Positions 25,991-34,590 are shown, counted from the stretch's first letter. The stretch: DNA of 55,335 nucleotides from Saprospiraceae bacterium (GCA_020629515.1 JAHDDE010000014.1:26753-82087); one strand, 5' to 3'. Notes: generated by a model from the sequence alone, not told the origin. Translations and numbers: made by a program.

Positions 25991-27007
25991 GTGAATCTAA
26001 ATCAACGGATAGAATTGTTAATAGAACTGGGTCAGAGAATAGTCCAACAGGATCCAATGCTTGAATCAGCTATCCATCATGCTTTTATCAATAATTCATG
26101 GTTTACCATAGATAATATTCAAAATTCTTTAAATGCCATAGCACATCAATTCTTAGAAGAAAAAAAATTGCTCAATTGGGCCAAAGGGTATAATATATCT
26201 GAATCCACCTCCAAGACCTTAGCAATTGTCATGGCAGGTAATATCCCAATGGTAGGATTTCATGACTTGCTCTGTGGATTCATCTCTGGATATCATACAA
26301 AAATAAAGTGCTCTTCTAAAGATGAAGTATTGATACCTGCTTTGATATCAATCATGGAGTCGATTGATCCATACAGTAAAACCTATTTTCAAAAAGTTGA
26401 TCGATTAAAAGGATTTGATGCCGTTATTGCTACTGGAGGCAATACTGCTGGAGTACACTTCGAATATTATTTTTCAAAGTATCCTCATATCATAAGAAAA
26501 AACAGAAGTTCGGTGGCGATATTGGATGGATCAGAATCTAAAGAAGAGATCCATGATATAGGAGCTGATATATTTGACTATTTTGGATTAGGATGCAGAA
26601 GTATATCTAAAATTTATGTCCCTCAAGACTTTAACACAGATAGGCTATTTGAAGGAATCGTGGATTACAAAGGCGTTATTCATCACAATAAATACAAAAA
26701 TAATTACGACTATAATAGTGCCACTCTCATCTTGACTAAGCAAAAATTCCTTACCAATGATTTTTTAATTCTTCAAGAAAATAATCAACTGGCTTCCAGA
26801 ATAGCTTGTTTACATTATGAGAGATATAGCGATGTAAAGGTGGTTACCGATCAAATTAACAAAGACAAAGAAAGACTTCAATGCGTAAGCAGCAAAAACC
26901 CTTTAGACGGTTGGCAACATATTCCTTTAGGGCAATGTCAAAGGCCAAGTCTAGATGATTATGCTGATATGATTGATACAATGGATTTTTTAATCAATCA
27001 ATATTGA
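25991..27007 (+). CDS. Acyl-CoA reductase, LuxC-like
   Basis: LuxC-type enzymes reduce an acyl thioester to the aldehyde with NADPH. The 338-residue protein uses a GTG start at 25991, 18 nt after the preceding stop; no ATG gives a full N-terminus. Family features include LAIVMAGNIPMVGFHDLL, AVIATGGNTAGVHFEYYF and the Cys in LGCRSISKIYVP near residue 200, the likely acyl-accepting nucleophile. It lacks other lux genes, so bioluminescence is not implied; Bacteroidota carry this gene widely. It sits in a tight run with the RluA-type gene and nth (3-nt gap). Confidence 0.85.
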   Translation: MNLNQRIELLIELGQRIVQQDPMLESAIHHAFINNSWFTIDNIQNSLNAIAHQFLEEKKLLNWAKGYNISESTSKTLAIVMAGNIPMVGFHDLLCGFISGYHTKIKCSSKDEVLIPALISIMESIDPYSKTYFQKVDRLKGFDAVIATGGNTAGVHFEYYFSKYPHIIRKNRSSVAILDGSESKEEIHDIGADIFDYFGLGCRSISKIYVPQDFNTDRLFEGIVDYKGVIHHNKYKNNYDYNSATLILTKQKFLTNDFLILQENNQLASRIACLHYERYSDVKVVTDQINKDKERLQCVSSKNPLDGWQHIPLGQCQRPSLDDYADMIDTMDFLINQY

Positions 27008-27010
27008 TCT

Positions 27011-27646
27011 ATGACTAAGCAAGATAAGGCAGATGAGATCGCCGCCATTCTCGAAAATCTATATCCTGAAACGCCGATCCCATTAGATCATAAAGATCCC
27101 TATACCCTATTAGTCGCTGTATTACTCTCTGCACAATGCACAGACGAACGAGTCAATAAAGTCACTCCCTATCTGTGGGAGTTGGCGGACAATCCATATG
27201 ATATGTCCCATCAAAGAGTAGAAGATATCAAAGAAGTCATCAGACCTTGTGGACTTTCTCCGAGAAAATCACAGGCGATATATGATCTCTCACATATACT
27301 GATTGACCAACATAACGGTGAGGTGCCACAATCTTTTGAAGAGCTCGAAGCCCTGCCTGGAGTTGGGCATAAAACAGCTTCAGTCGTGATGTCACAAGCA
27401 TTTGGTGTGCCTGCATTTCCGGTAGATACTCATATACATAGATTAGCCTATAGATGGTGCCTATCGACAGGTAAGAATGTGGATAAAACCGAAAAAGACC
27501 TCAAGCGCCTTTTCCCCAAAGAAATATGGAACAAGTTGCATTTGCAGATCATCTTTTTTGGAAGAGAATATTGTCCTGCCCGTGGACATGATATGAAAGA
27601 ATGTCCCATCTGCTCAATCTATGGAAGAAAATCATTGATGTCATGA
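27011..27646 (+). CDS. nth: Endonuclease III (base excision repair)
   Basis: The 211-residue DNA glycosylase/AP lyase removes oxidised pyrimidines. The helix-hairpin-helix LPGVGHKTASVV holds the catalytic Lys near residue 120 and PVDTHIHRL the catalytic Asp near 138. The C-terminal metal site is unusual: cysteines are arranged C-x9-C-x2-C (YCPARGHDMKECPIC) and the fourth Cys of the standard C-x6-C-x2-C-x5-C iron-sulfur motif is absent. The stop overlaps the ATG of the next gene (ATGA at 27643-27646), a sign of translational coupling. Confidence 0.92.
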   Translation: MTKQDKADEIAAILENLYPETPIPLDHKDPYTLLVAVLLSAQCTDERVNKVTPYLWELADNPYDMSHQRVEDIKEVIRPCGLSPRKSQAIYDLSHILIDQHNGEVPQSFEELEALPGVGHKTASVVMSQAFGVPAFPVDTHIHRLAYRWCLSTGKNVDKTEKDLKRLFPKEIWNKLHLQIIFFGREYCPARGHDMKECPICSIYGRKSLMS

Positions 27647-28440
27647 AATATTTGTATCGGCAAGCGAATAAAACTGACATTAGCGCAATCGCCGCCATAC
27701 ATGCGTTAAGTTGGAAAGAAAACTATCGAGGAATTCTAAGCGAACAATATTTGGATCATCAAGTTGACCTAGATCGTCACAATGTTTGGAATAAAAGATT
27801 GAGTCATGATGATCCAAACCAAATTATAATATTGGCAGAGGTTAACCAAGAAATTATTGGTTTCGCTTGTGCGTATGAACATTATGATAGCGAAGGTAAT
27901 TATTTAGACAATTTACATGTCAAAAAAGCATTTCAAGGACTTGGAATAGGTCGACAATTAATGCATCAAATTTCTATCGAGCTAACCACACGTAAAAATA
28001 GGGCACCACTATATTTATGGGTTTTTGAAGACAATATTAAGGCTTTAGCAATTTACGAATCATGGGAAGGTCTAATCAAAGAGACTAAACACTTAGATAT
28101 GCCAAGTGGCGGAGGTGGTGGCATGGCGACAAAAATACTTTGGAAGAATCACGAGATACTCGCCCTATCAAAAAATGTTGACCATAGCGAAAAATATCAA
28201 CCCATCAGCTGCGACTTATATGATCACTTCGAGATAGCTGCTATGCGAAAGACCCCAGTAATAATTCATTTAAAAAATGGAGAAAAAATAGATGGAATTA
28301 TTAAAACCATGACCACTCAAAACAGTGTCGAATATTTAAAAACAACGACTGGTATCAACATACGCTTAGATCATATCTCAATGATGACTGATCATCATGG
28401 ATACATCATAGTTAATTTATCTACAAATACTTTCTGTTGA
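27643..28440 (+). CDS. GNAT acetyltransferase fused to a Rho-binding antiterminator (Rof) domain
   Basis: I place the start at the ATG overlapping the nth stop; it begins MKYLYRQANKTDISAIAAIH, the usual GNAT N-terminus, whereas an earlier in-frame ATG lies inside nth. Residues 1-165 are a GNAT domain with the acetyl-CoA loop FQGLGIGRQLMHQ near residue 98. Residues about 184-260 match Rof/YaeO, the small protein that binds Rho and blocks its termination: YQPISCDLYDHFEIA, LKNGEKIDG, SVEYLKT and IRLDHI align with E. coli Rof in order and spacing. No stop or frameshift separates the two parts. Rof is normally a stand-alone protein of about 85 residues. A link between acetylation and Rho activity is inference. 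Confidence 0.85.
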   Translation: MKYLYRQANKTDISAIAAIHALSWKENYRGILSEQYLDHQVDLDRHNVWNKRLSHDDPNQIIILAEVNQEIIGFACAYEHYDSEGNYLDNLHVKKAFQGLGIGRQLMHQISIELTTRKNRAPLYLWVFEDNIKALAIYESWEGLIKETKHLDMPSGGGGGMATKILWKNHEILALSKNVDHSEKYQPISCDLYDHFEIAAMRKTPVIIHLKNGEKIDGIIKTMTTQNSVEYLKTTTGINIRLDHISMMTDHHGYIIVNLSTNTFC

Positions 28441-28446
28441 AATATT

Positions 28447-28881
28447 TTGAAAAAGCCAAAGAAATATAAAAGCATCTCCAATTGGTTTGCTAAAACCTAT
28501 ACGATCTCATTAATTTCTATTTTACTTATTATTGTGCTCATAGAGTGGATTACTCAAGATGACATAAGTGATGTGCTTCCTCTACTAGTAATTTTTATTC
28601 CGCTTCTATTCTTGGGATTATTCTTTAGAACCTATTATATCATCAGAGGAGGTAAAATCCTCCAGTATACTATAGGAGGAAAAGATGAATCACCTTACTA
28701 TGAACTTATGATCGAATCTATTGAAAGAATAGAAGTTGTATCCAAAGAAGGACAAATGAATCAGCTAAAAATATATAAGGAGGGTTTAGATTCTGCTGAA
28801 CTTCATATCGAAGTCCAAGAAGTCGAAAACTTTCTTAAAACTATATTAGATCAAAACGATAATATCCGGGTTACGAATTAG
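28447..28881 (+). CDS. Small two-helix membrane protein with PH-like tail
   Basis: The 144-residue protein uses a TTG start 6 nt after the GNAT-Rof stop; the only internal ATG lies after the membrane part. Two membrane helices (about residues 17-37 and 43-62) precede a beta-rich cytoplasmic domain (IIRGGKILQYTIGG, IESIERIEVVSKEG) that looks like a bacterial PH-like fold. It is probably the last gene of the run that starts at 24914. It overlaps the LacI gene stop by 4 nt from the opposite strand. Function unknown. Confidence 0.65.
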   Translation: MKKPKKYKSISNWFAKTYTISLISILLIIVLIEWITQDDISDVLPLLVIFIPLLFLGLFFRTYYIIRGGKILQYTIGGKDESPYYELMIESIERIEVVSKEGQMNQLKIYKEGLDSAELHIEVQEVENFLKTILDQNDNIRVTN

Positions 28882-29927
28882 TGGAGATAGCAGGATACAT
28901 TCTCCTTGATGACGATATCAAGAGGAACATACTCTGTTGATTTATTCTTTCTATTAAAAACTAATTGATCTACTAATTTTTTGATCGCCCATTCGGCTTG
29001 TTTGGCCGGATTCTGATTAATTAAGAAATCAATAGTACCATTCAATAAATAATCAACATTATCTTGGAGGAGATCAAACCCAATAAAACATAAATGATCT
29101 AAGCCTAATTCTTCTAACGCTGGAGCCAAATACTTGCTGCGAGAATTGGTCACAAAAATCCCCGATATATCCTCATGAGTAGACAGTAATTCTGTGATTT
29201 TAGATTTTATAGCAGCCGTGTTTTTAAAATTCTGAATTTCTACTTCGATTAATTCAAAATCTGCCCGACCATCGAAATAGGAGCTCAATCCGATTATCTT
29301 ATTTTTAATCTGTAATGTATTAGCTGAAGTGGCCCCTAAATTAAATACAAGAATTCTTTTCATATCCTGACTGATAGATACGTCAAAGAGTCGTCCAGCC
29401 ATTGCTCCAGATTTAAAAGAATCTTGACCTATATAATTAAATTCATTTGACGAATCTATGTGCGTCATAATGAGGGTCGTGGGTATTTTACGACGCTCGA
29501 TTTCATCTAATACATAAAGAGACTCCTTATAAAACTCGGAAGCCATCAATATAGCATCTGGATTCCTTTTAAACATTTCTTTAGCCTTATCGCTAAGTGA
29601 TTTTGGTTCTTCATTATTAAAATGAAAGGGTTCTACCACAACTCCAAAATCCTCAAATTCTGGCATCACCCTCTTAATTCCCTCATTAGGCTGCTCCCAA
29701 AATTCATCCGCTTCTGGGTCGGGGATAAGTACTGCAATCTTATACTCATTATTCTGGGCAAGTGTGCGTGCTATTATGTTAGGCTTATATCCTAACTCTT
29801 CTATTGCCTCATTAATTTTTAGTCTTACTTCATCTGCGACATGACCACGATTATGCAGTACCCTATCTACAGTGCCACGGGATACTTGTGCATGCTGTGC
29901 TAAATCTTTTATAGTCACTCGCTTCAT
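28878..29927 (-). CDS. LacI-family transcriptional regulator
   Basis: The 349-residue protein starts with a LacI HTH (VTIKDLAQHAQVSRGTVDRV, residues 4-23) and the hinge EELGYKPNIIARTLA, followed by a periplasmic-binding-protein-like sensor (IAVLIPDPEADEFW ... GIFVTNSRSKYLAPAL). It would bind a palindromic operator and respond to a small carbohydrate-like ligand. No sugar-use genes flank it. A perfect 10-bp inverted repeat at 30005-30028, upstream of its start, is a candidate binding site. Confidence 0.9.
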   Translation of the reverse strand: MKRVTIKDLAQHAQVSRGTVDRVLHNRGHVADEVRLKINEAIEELGYKPNIIARTLAQNNEYKIAVLIPDPEADEFWEQPNEGIKRVMPEFEDFGVVVEPFHFNNEEPKSLSDKAKEMFKRNPDAILMASEFYKESLYVLDEIERRKIPTTLIMTHIDSSNEFNYIGQDSFKSGAMAGRLFDVSISQDMKRILVFNLGATSANTLQIKNKIIGLSSYFDGRADFELIEVEIQNFKNTAAIKSKITELLSTHEDISGIFVTNSRSKYLAPALEELGLDHLCFIGFDLLQDNVDYLLNGTIDFLINQNPAKQAEWAIKKLVDQLVFNRKNKSTEYVPLDIVIKENVSCYLH

Positions 29928-30004
29928 TTTGTAAAGATTAGAATTTGTAAAAAAACTTTAGCACTTTATTCTCACTTCATCAGTTACTAAAAATTTTATA
30001 AAAT

Positions 30005-30028
30005 AAATCCGTGCCCCTGCACGGATTT
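30005..30028. promoter_or_regulatory. Perfect inverted repeat between lacI-type and LuxR-type genes
   Basis: AAATCCGTGC (30005-30014), loop CCCT, GCACGGATTT (30019-30028). It lies 78 nt upstream of the LacI start and 47 nt upstream of the LuxR-type start. No gene on the plus strand reads into it, so a terminator role is unlikely; an operator for the adjacent LacI-type regulator, or a leader hairpin of the LuxR-type gene, fits better. Confidence 0.5.
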
Positions 30029-30074
30029 TGAAATTTATCTATATATTAGAATCATAAAGACTAATCTAACTGTT

Positions 30075-30632
30075 ATGAAAAATATCTATCCTGTCACGGA
30101 TGTTCAGAATAAGGGCATCTCCTATACATTAGAACCTTCTCAGTCACCTAACTTATCCTCTACCAGAAATCCTGTAGCTATTCACTATAGAAAAAAAGTA
30201 GAAGAATCAAATAAAGAACTCTTAAAGAGTGAAATGAAATATCAAGCGATTCATGGATCAATGAAAACGATCTATAAATCATTAAGCGAGTTAGAGAGAG
30301 TAAGAGATATCAATTTGATCAAAGCCGAGATTTACAAAATCAAAAAATCTATCGCACAACAGGTGAGTACTGATCAAAGATGGGAATCTTTCCAAAACCA
30401 TTTTGACCTCGTTCAAAGTGATTTCTACAAGACCATCAAAGCACAATATAACACCTTGACCTTAGTTGACCTCGAGTTGTGTGCCTATCTACGAATGGAG
30501 ATGAGTACAAAAGACATAGCTCGTCAATTAAATCTTTCGATCAGAGGTGTAGAAACACGTAAATATCGGTTGAAGAAAAAATTGTCACTACAAAAAGCGG
30601 AAGACCTCAATAACTTTATCAGCAATATCTGA
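30075..30632 (+). CDS. LuxR-type helix-turn-helix protein
   Basis: The 185-residue protein has a helical, coiled-coil-like middle (residues 45-110: YRKKVEESNKELLKSEMKYQ) and a C-terminal LuxR/GerE-like HTH (about 133-185: LVDLELCAYLRMEMSTKDIA, RQLNLSIRGVETRKYRLKKK). In Bacteroidota this HTH often sits at the end of large Y_Y_Y-sensor or TPR regulators; here only the short coiled-coil part precedes it, without receiver or sensor domain. Cytoplasmic; targets unknown. It is divergent from the LacI-type gene. Confidence 0.8.
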   Translation: MKNIYPVTDVQNKGISYTLEPSQSPNLSSTRNPVAIHYRKKVEESNKELLKSEMKYQAIHGSMKTIYKSLSELERVRDINLIKAEIYKIKKSIAQQVSTDQRWESFQNHFDLVQSDFYKTIKAQYNTLTLVDLELCAYLRMEMSTKDIARQLNLSIRGVETRKYRLKKKLSLQKAEDLNNFISNI

Positions 30633-30707
30633 TAGAATTAGGGTTAGGCCGTACTTGATAGATCCAGAATTAGTCGGAATAGGCAATAGCGAATTCGAGG
30701 CAATGAT

Positions 30708-31439
30708 TTAATCTTGCTTTCCGTAGTATTTTTTAATATTTCTAAAGCGGAGTTTTAGCACACCTTTTACAGCTTCGGTGATAATACCTATATGCATTTT
30801 AGAGGTTCCTAATTCTCTATCTTTAAATATTATCGGTACTTCGCCAATCGAAAAGCCCAATTTGTGGGCCACATACTTCATCTCGACCTGAAAAGCATAA
30901 CCCTTCATTCCTACCTTGTCAAGATCAATCGCTCTCAAAACATCCGCTGAATAACAAATAAACCCTGCCGTGGGATCTTTGACAGGCATAAAAGTGATCA
31001 ATCTCACATAGTAAGAACCACCTTTAGATATAAAAATTCGATCCTTCGGCCAATTCACAAATCCTCCACCCTCAGTATATCTCGAACCTACGCTTATATC
31101 TTTATTGTTTTTGACACAGTTATCCCTCAATCTAATGAGATCCTTGGGATCGTGAGAAAAATCTGCATCCATCTCAAAAATATAATCATAGCCATGCTCC
31201 AAGCCATACTTGAATCCTGCTATATAGGCACTACCCAACCCAAGTTTACCACTACGCTCCAACAGAGCAAGTTTTTCACCATATTTTTCCTGAGCACTCT
31301 TAACTAATTGCGCCGTACCATCAGGTGAACCATCATCAACTACTAAAATGTGAAAATCTCCTAAATCCATGACAGTATCTATCATAGATTCGATATTTTC
31401 TTTCTCGTTATATGTAGGGATTATAACTAAATTCTTCAA
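30708..31439 (-). CDS. GT2 polyprenol-phosphate mannosyltransferase (DPM1-like)
   Basis: The 243-residue protein starts at a TTG (31439), which gives exactly the expected N-terminus MKNLVIIPTYNEKENIES. GT2 motifs are VVDDGSPDGTAQLV, the metal-binding DAD in FEMDADFSHDP, and GSRYTEGGG. It matches polyprenol monophosphomannose synthases (dolichol-phosphate-mannose synthase type), which load mannose on undecaprenyl phosphate for glycan transfer outside the cytoplasm. It lacks the C-terminal membrane helices of larger GtrB-like forms. A five-codon ATG frame (31459-31442) ends 2 nt before the TTG. Confidence 0.87.
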   Translation of the reverse strand: MKNLVIIPTYNEKENIESMIDTVMDLGDFHILVVDDGSPDGTAQLVKSAQEKYGEKLALLERSGKLGLGSAYIAGFKYGLEHGYDYIFEMDADFSHDPKDLIRLRDNCVKNNKDISVGSRYTEGGGFVNWPKDRIFISKGGSYYVRLITFMPVKDPTAGFICYSADVLRAIDLDKVGMKGYAFQVEMKYVAHKLGFSIGEVPIIFKDRELGTSKMHIGIITEAVKGVLKLRFRNIKKYYGKQD

Positions 31440-31531
31440 GACTACTTTTTAGTTTTCATTGAGGCTTATCACCTTTTATTAAAAGATTTATTAGAAATAT
31501 TATTTTGTAGAAAAGGACTATTTAAATATCA

Positions 31532-33955
31532 TTAAAAATATTCTTCTTCAAATACCATCTGATACACTAATTGAATTATATCCTCCACTTGTGGTTTAGC
31601 ATAATAGTCTCCTTCACTTCCATATGGAGTTCTATGTGGCTTAGCAGATAGTGTCAAAGGCTCTCCATCAAGATATTTAAAAGCACCCTGTTCCTCTAAC
31701 ACTTGTTGCATCATATAGGCAGTTGCTCCACCAGGTACATCTTCATCCAAAAACAGCACCTTGTTCGTTTTTTTAATGGATTCTAATATCCCTCTCTCCA
31801 AATCAAAAGGTATCAAAGTCTGGATATCGATAAGCTCCACACTGATGCCAAAATGTTCTAAAGTCTCAATGGCTTGCATGGCTAATCTTACACAACTTCC
31901 ATACGTCACAATTGAGATATCTTGACCTTCTCGCAATACTTCAGGCATTCCAATAGGAGTGGTATATTCTCCAATATTATCTGGCATTTCTTCCTTTAGT
32001 CTATATCCATTAAGACATTCAACGATGATGGCTGGATCATCAGACTGAAGCATAGTATTATACATGCCCGCAGCCTGCACCATATTGCGTGGGGTCAAAA
32101 TATAAATTCCTTGTAAAGAGTTAAGCATCATACCCATCGGAGATCCTGTATGCCATATCCCTTCTAATCGATGTCCTCTTGTGCGAAGTATCATAGGGGC
32201 CTGCTGGAGATTGTTACTTCGGTATCTTAAAGTTGCTAAGTCATCTGTCAATACAGGAAGAGCATATACCAAATAATCCAAATATTGGATTTCTGCTATT
32301 GGTCTCAATCCCCTCATGGCAGCACCAAGTCCTTGGCCTATGATGGTCCATTCTCTGATACCAGTATCAAAAACCCTTACTTTCCCATACTTCTTCTGTA
32401 GTCCTGCCATACCTTGGTTAACATCCCCGATCTGACCAACATCCTCACCAAAAGCGATAAGATTAGCATAGCGTTCAAAAGCCTTATCAAAAAAAGTATT
32501 TATGATTTCGTACCCATTTTTTACCATGCTGTCCTCTGTATATTTTGGAGGTATTACAGGAATATTAATGGCTGCTTTAGGGCTTGAAGAATACAAATGC
32601 TGTGAGTAACTCTTTTTAAGATCATGGGATATCTCAACCAACATATCTGCTACAGATACAGGTACTTCACAATTAGCCGCTCTGAGCGCAAAATGAAGTT
32701 GTCTTACATTCGCCAAAATTTCGCTCTTAGTAGGATTAACCAATCCATTCAGCTCCTCCAAAACTTGAGCTACTTGAGGAAGTAGTTTTACGTCTTCGCT
32801 CAATTCGGAGAGAAAACCTACATATTTACCAAAAAGCGCTTTATTAGGTTCTTGAAATCTGCTCCAAGATAATTGCTTTCTTTCTCTCACATAACTTCTT
32901 GCTTCTCGCTTTAATTGGTTGATTAGTTCTTCGGTAAGAATATGCTGAAGGAGCATCCAATCTTCCATGCGCTTTAATCCATCAATATCGTGCTCCCATG
33001 CCAATCTTTCTTTTGACTTATACCTTTCGTGCGAACCTGACGTAGAGTGCCCTTGAGGTTGAGTAAGATTTTTCACATGGACCACTACGGGGATATGTTC
33101 ACTTCTGGCCTTGGATACGGCTTGATCAAATGTCACACATAGCTCAGGATAATCCCAACCATTCACTTTATAGAGGCTTATACCATTCTCATCTTTTTTC
33201 TTTTTGACAAAGCCCTTTAATGCTTTTGATATGCTCCCCTTTGCAGTTTGTAGTTTGGTAGGTACAGAGATACCATATCCATCATCCCACACTGCTATCA
33301 CTAAGGGAATTTGTAATACCGCTGCAGCATTAACGGTCTCCCAAAATACGCCCTCAGAAGTACTGGCATCGCCAATTGTGCAAAAACAAACCTCATTACC
33401 ATTATTACTGAATTGATGAGCTTCTTGACCTAAATCCAACTCTCTATACTTTTTGGAGGCGAATGCTAATCCTATCGCTCTACCCATTTGGCCGCCCGTA
33501 CAGGAAATTCCTGAGGTTATATTTATTCGTTCATTCTGATTTATCCATTCACCTTTTTCATTGATAAAAGGAGTGGCAAAATGTGCAGTCATCTGCCTAC
33601 CACCTGAAAATGGATCATGTGCTGCATCACTATACATCTGAGATAAGAAATCTTCTACACTTGTCAAGCCCAATGCTAACATCAACGTTTGATCCCTGTA
33701 ATACCCTGCACGGTAGTCCCCCTTCTTAAAAGTCCGAGCCAAAGCCAACTGAGGTAATTCCTTACCATCCCCAAATATTCCAAACTTGGCTTTACCTGTG
33801 AGTACTTCTCGCCTACCCTGAAGACTTAATTCTCTGCTCACCAACCCAATCCAATAGTCTGTCACCACCTCGATAGCAAAAGGCGCATCAACTCCATCGA
33901 GATGATCCTCTACAGATTTTTTTATCGCTGGAGCCAAGCTATCGTATAAAGACAT
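31532..33955 (-). CDS. 2-oxoacid dehydrogenase E1, alpha and beta subunits fused (branched-chain type)
   Basis: The 807-residue protein joins an E1-alpha half (about residues 1-400, TPP-binding segment IGDASTSEGVFWETVNAAAV near 192) to an E1-beta half (about 465-807, IAFGEDVGQIGDVNQG, QYLDYLVYALPVLTDD, LDEDVPGGATAYMM). It decarboxylates a 2-oxoacid with thiamine diphosphate and hands the acyl group to a lipoyl E2. The type is common in Bacteroidota and is most often tied to branched-chain 2-oxoacids, precursors of iso-branched lipids. E2 and E3 are not in this window. Promoter and operator-like sites lie at 33984-34024. Confidence 0.92.
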   Translation of the reverse strand: MSLYDSLAPAIKKSVEDHLDGVDAPFAIEVVTDYWIGLVSRELSLQGRREVLTGKAKFGIFGDGKELPQLALARTFKKGDYRAGYYRDQTLMLALGLTSVEDFLSQMYSDAAHDPFSGGRQMTAHFATPFINEKGEWINQNERINITSGISCTGGQMGRAIGLAFASKKYRELDLGQEAHQFSNNGNEVCFCTIGDASTSEGVFWETVNAAAVLQIPLVIAVWDDGYGISVPTKLQTAKGSISKALKGFVKKKKDENGISLYKVNGWDYPELCVTFDQAVSKARSEHIPVVVHVKNLTQPQGHSTSGSHERYKSKERLAWEHDIDGLKRMEDWMLLQHILTEELINQLKREARSYVRERKQLSWSRFQEPNKALFGKYVGFLSELSEDVKLLPQVAQVLEELNGLVNPTKSEILANVRQLHFALRAANCEVPVSVADMLVEISHDLKKSYSQHLYSSSPKAAINIPVIPPKYTEDSMVKNGYEIINTFFDKAFERYANLIAFGEDVGQIGDVNQGMAGLQKKYGKVRVFDTGIREWTIIGQGLGAAMRGLRPIAEIQYLDYLVYALPVLTDDLATLRYRSNNLQQAPMILRTRGHRLEGIWHTGSPMGMMLNSLQGIYILTPRNMVQAAGMYNTMLQSDDPAIIVECLNGYRLKEEMPDNIGEYTTPIGMPEVLREGQDISIVTYGSCVRLAMQAIETLEHFGISVELIDIQTLIPFDLERGILESIKKTNKVLFLDEDVPGGATAYMMQQVLEEQGAFKYLDGEPLTLSAKPHRTPYGSEGDYYAKPQVEDIIQLVYQMVFEEEYF

Positions 33956-33983
33956 AAAGGATTTAGTTTTCTCGAATGAAGCA

Positions 33984-34013
33984 CAAAAATATAATCTTTA
34001 AAGATTAGTTAAA
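33984..34013 (-). promoter_or_regulatory. Promoter of the E1 fusion gene
   Basis: On the minus strand TATTTTTG (33991-33984) matches TAnnTTTG; 18 nt upstream TTTA (34013-34010) stands at the -33 position. The predicted leader is about 20 nt. Confidence 0.5.
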
Positions 34014-34024
34014 GTACTAATCTT
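33992..34024. promoter_or_regulatory. Overlapping palindromes in the E1 promoter
   Basis: AATCTTTAAAGATT (33993-34006) is a perfect palindrome, and AAGATTAGT (34001-34009) also pairs perfectly with ACTAATCTT (34016-34024). The central arm can pair with only one partner at a time. The sites fill the spacer and -33 region of the E1 promoter, so an operator for a repressor is the simplest reading. Confidence 0.5.
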
Positions 34025-34091
34025 CATGCACCTTAAAACGACTTATGTTGTCATAATAATGGATAGCAAAGATTTTAAAAATATTTATACT

Positions 34092-34099
34092 TAAATTTG
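34092..34099 (+). promoter_or_regulatory. -7 box for the DUF1573 gene
   Basis: TAAATTTG matches TAnnTTTG and lies 18 nt before the ATG at 34118. No clear TTTG is seen at the -33 position. Confidence 0.45.
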
Positions 34100-34117
34100 T
34101 AAGATCAAGTAACTAAT

Positions 34118-34567
34118 ATGAAGTATTTAAAATTAGCACTCGGAGTATTCTTTTTAATGGGAATGGCATTTGGAGCATATGCTCAGGATGATACAGATAT
34201 GTCAGGACCGATTATGACTTTTGAAAACACAATAGTCGATTATGGAGAAATAGAGCAAAACTCAGATCCTTTAAGAATAGTCAATTTTACGAATACAGGC
34301 ACTGAGCCATTAGTGATATCTAATGCCAGAGGAAGTTGTGGATGTACAGTTCCTGAGTGGCCAAAGCAACCAATAATGCCTGGCGAAACAAGTAAAATAG
34401 AAATTAGATACGACACCAAAAGATTAGGAAAAATAAACAAAACAGTTACCATTACGACTAATGAAGGTGGAGCTGCTCATGTCTTAAAAGTGATCGGGAA
34501 GATAAATAAAGCCGCAGAAGAAGAAAGCGTACCTACTAATAAAAAAGGACTTAAGATTCCTAATTAG
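34118..34567 (+). CDS. DUF1573 exported protein
   Basis: The 149-residue protein has a signal peptide ending at AYAQ (residue 23) and a single immunoglobulin-like DUF1573 domain (about 30-125) with FENTIVDYGEIEQNSDP, the Cys pair in RGSCGCTVPEWP and IEIRYDTKRLGK. These proteins are abundant in the envelopes of Bacteroidota; their function is not established. It is monocistronic: promoter box at 34092 and a strong intrinsic terminator at 34591, suggesting a well-expressed independent unit. Confidence 0.85.
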   Translation: MKYLKLALGVFFLMGMAFGAYAQDDTDMSGPIMTFENTIVDYGEIEQNSDPLRIVNFTNTGTEPLVISNARGSCGCTVPEWPKQPIMPGETSKIEIRYDTKRLGKINKTVTITTNEGGAAHVLKVIGKINKAAEEESVPTNKKGLKIPN

Positions 34568-34590
34568 GAATAATAAAATAAAAATGCTTG

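Noticed and set aside
27601-27642. Longer N-terminus for the GNAT-Rof protein
   Set aside because: It lies wholly inside nth; the ATGA overlap at 27643 gives the normal GNAT start.
30641-30650. attC-like core GTTAGGC after the LuxR-type gene
   Set aside because: No partner core or stem-loop of an integron site and no integrase nearby.
31440-31460. Possible frameshift joining a short ATG frame to the GT2 gene
   Set aside because: One extra A would fuse them, but the TTG start already yields the exact family N-terminus, so no error is needed.
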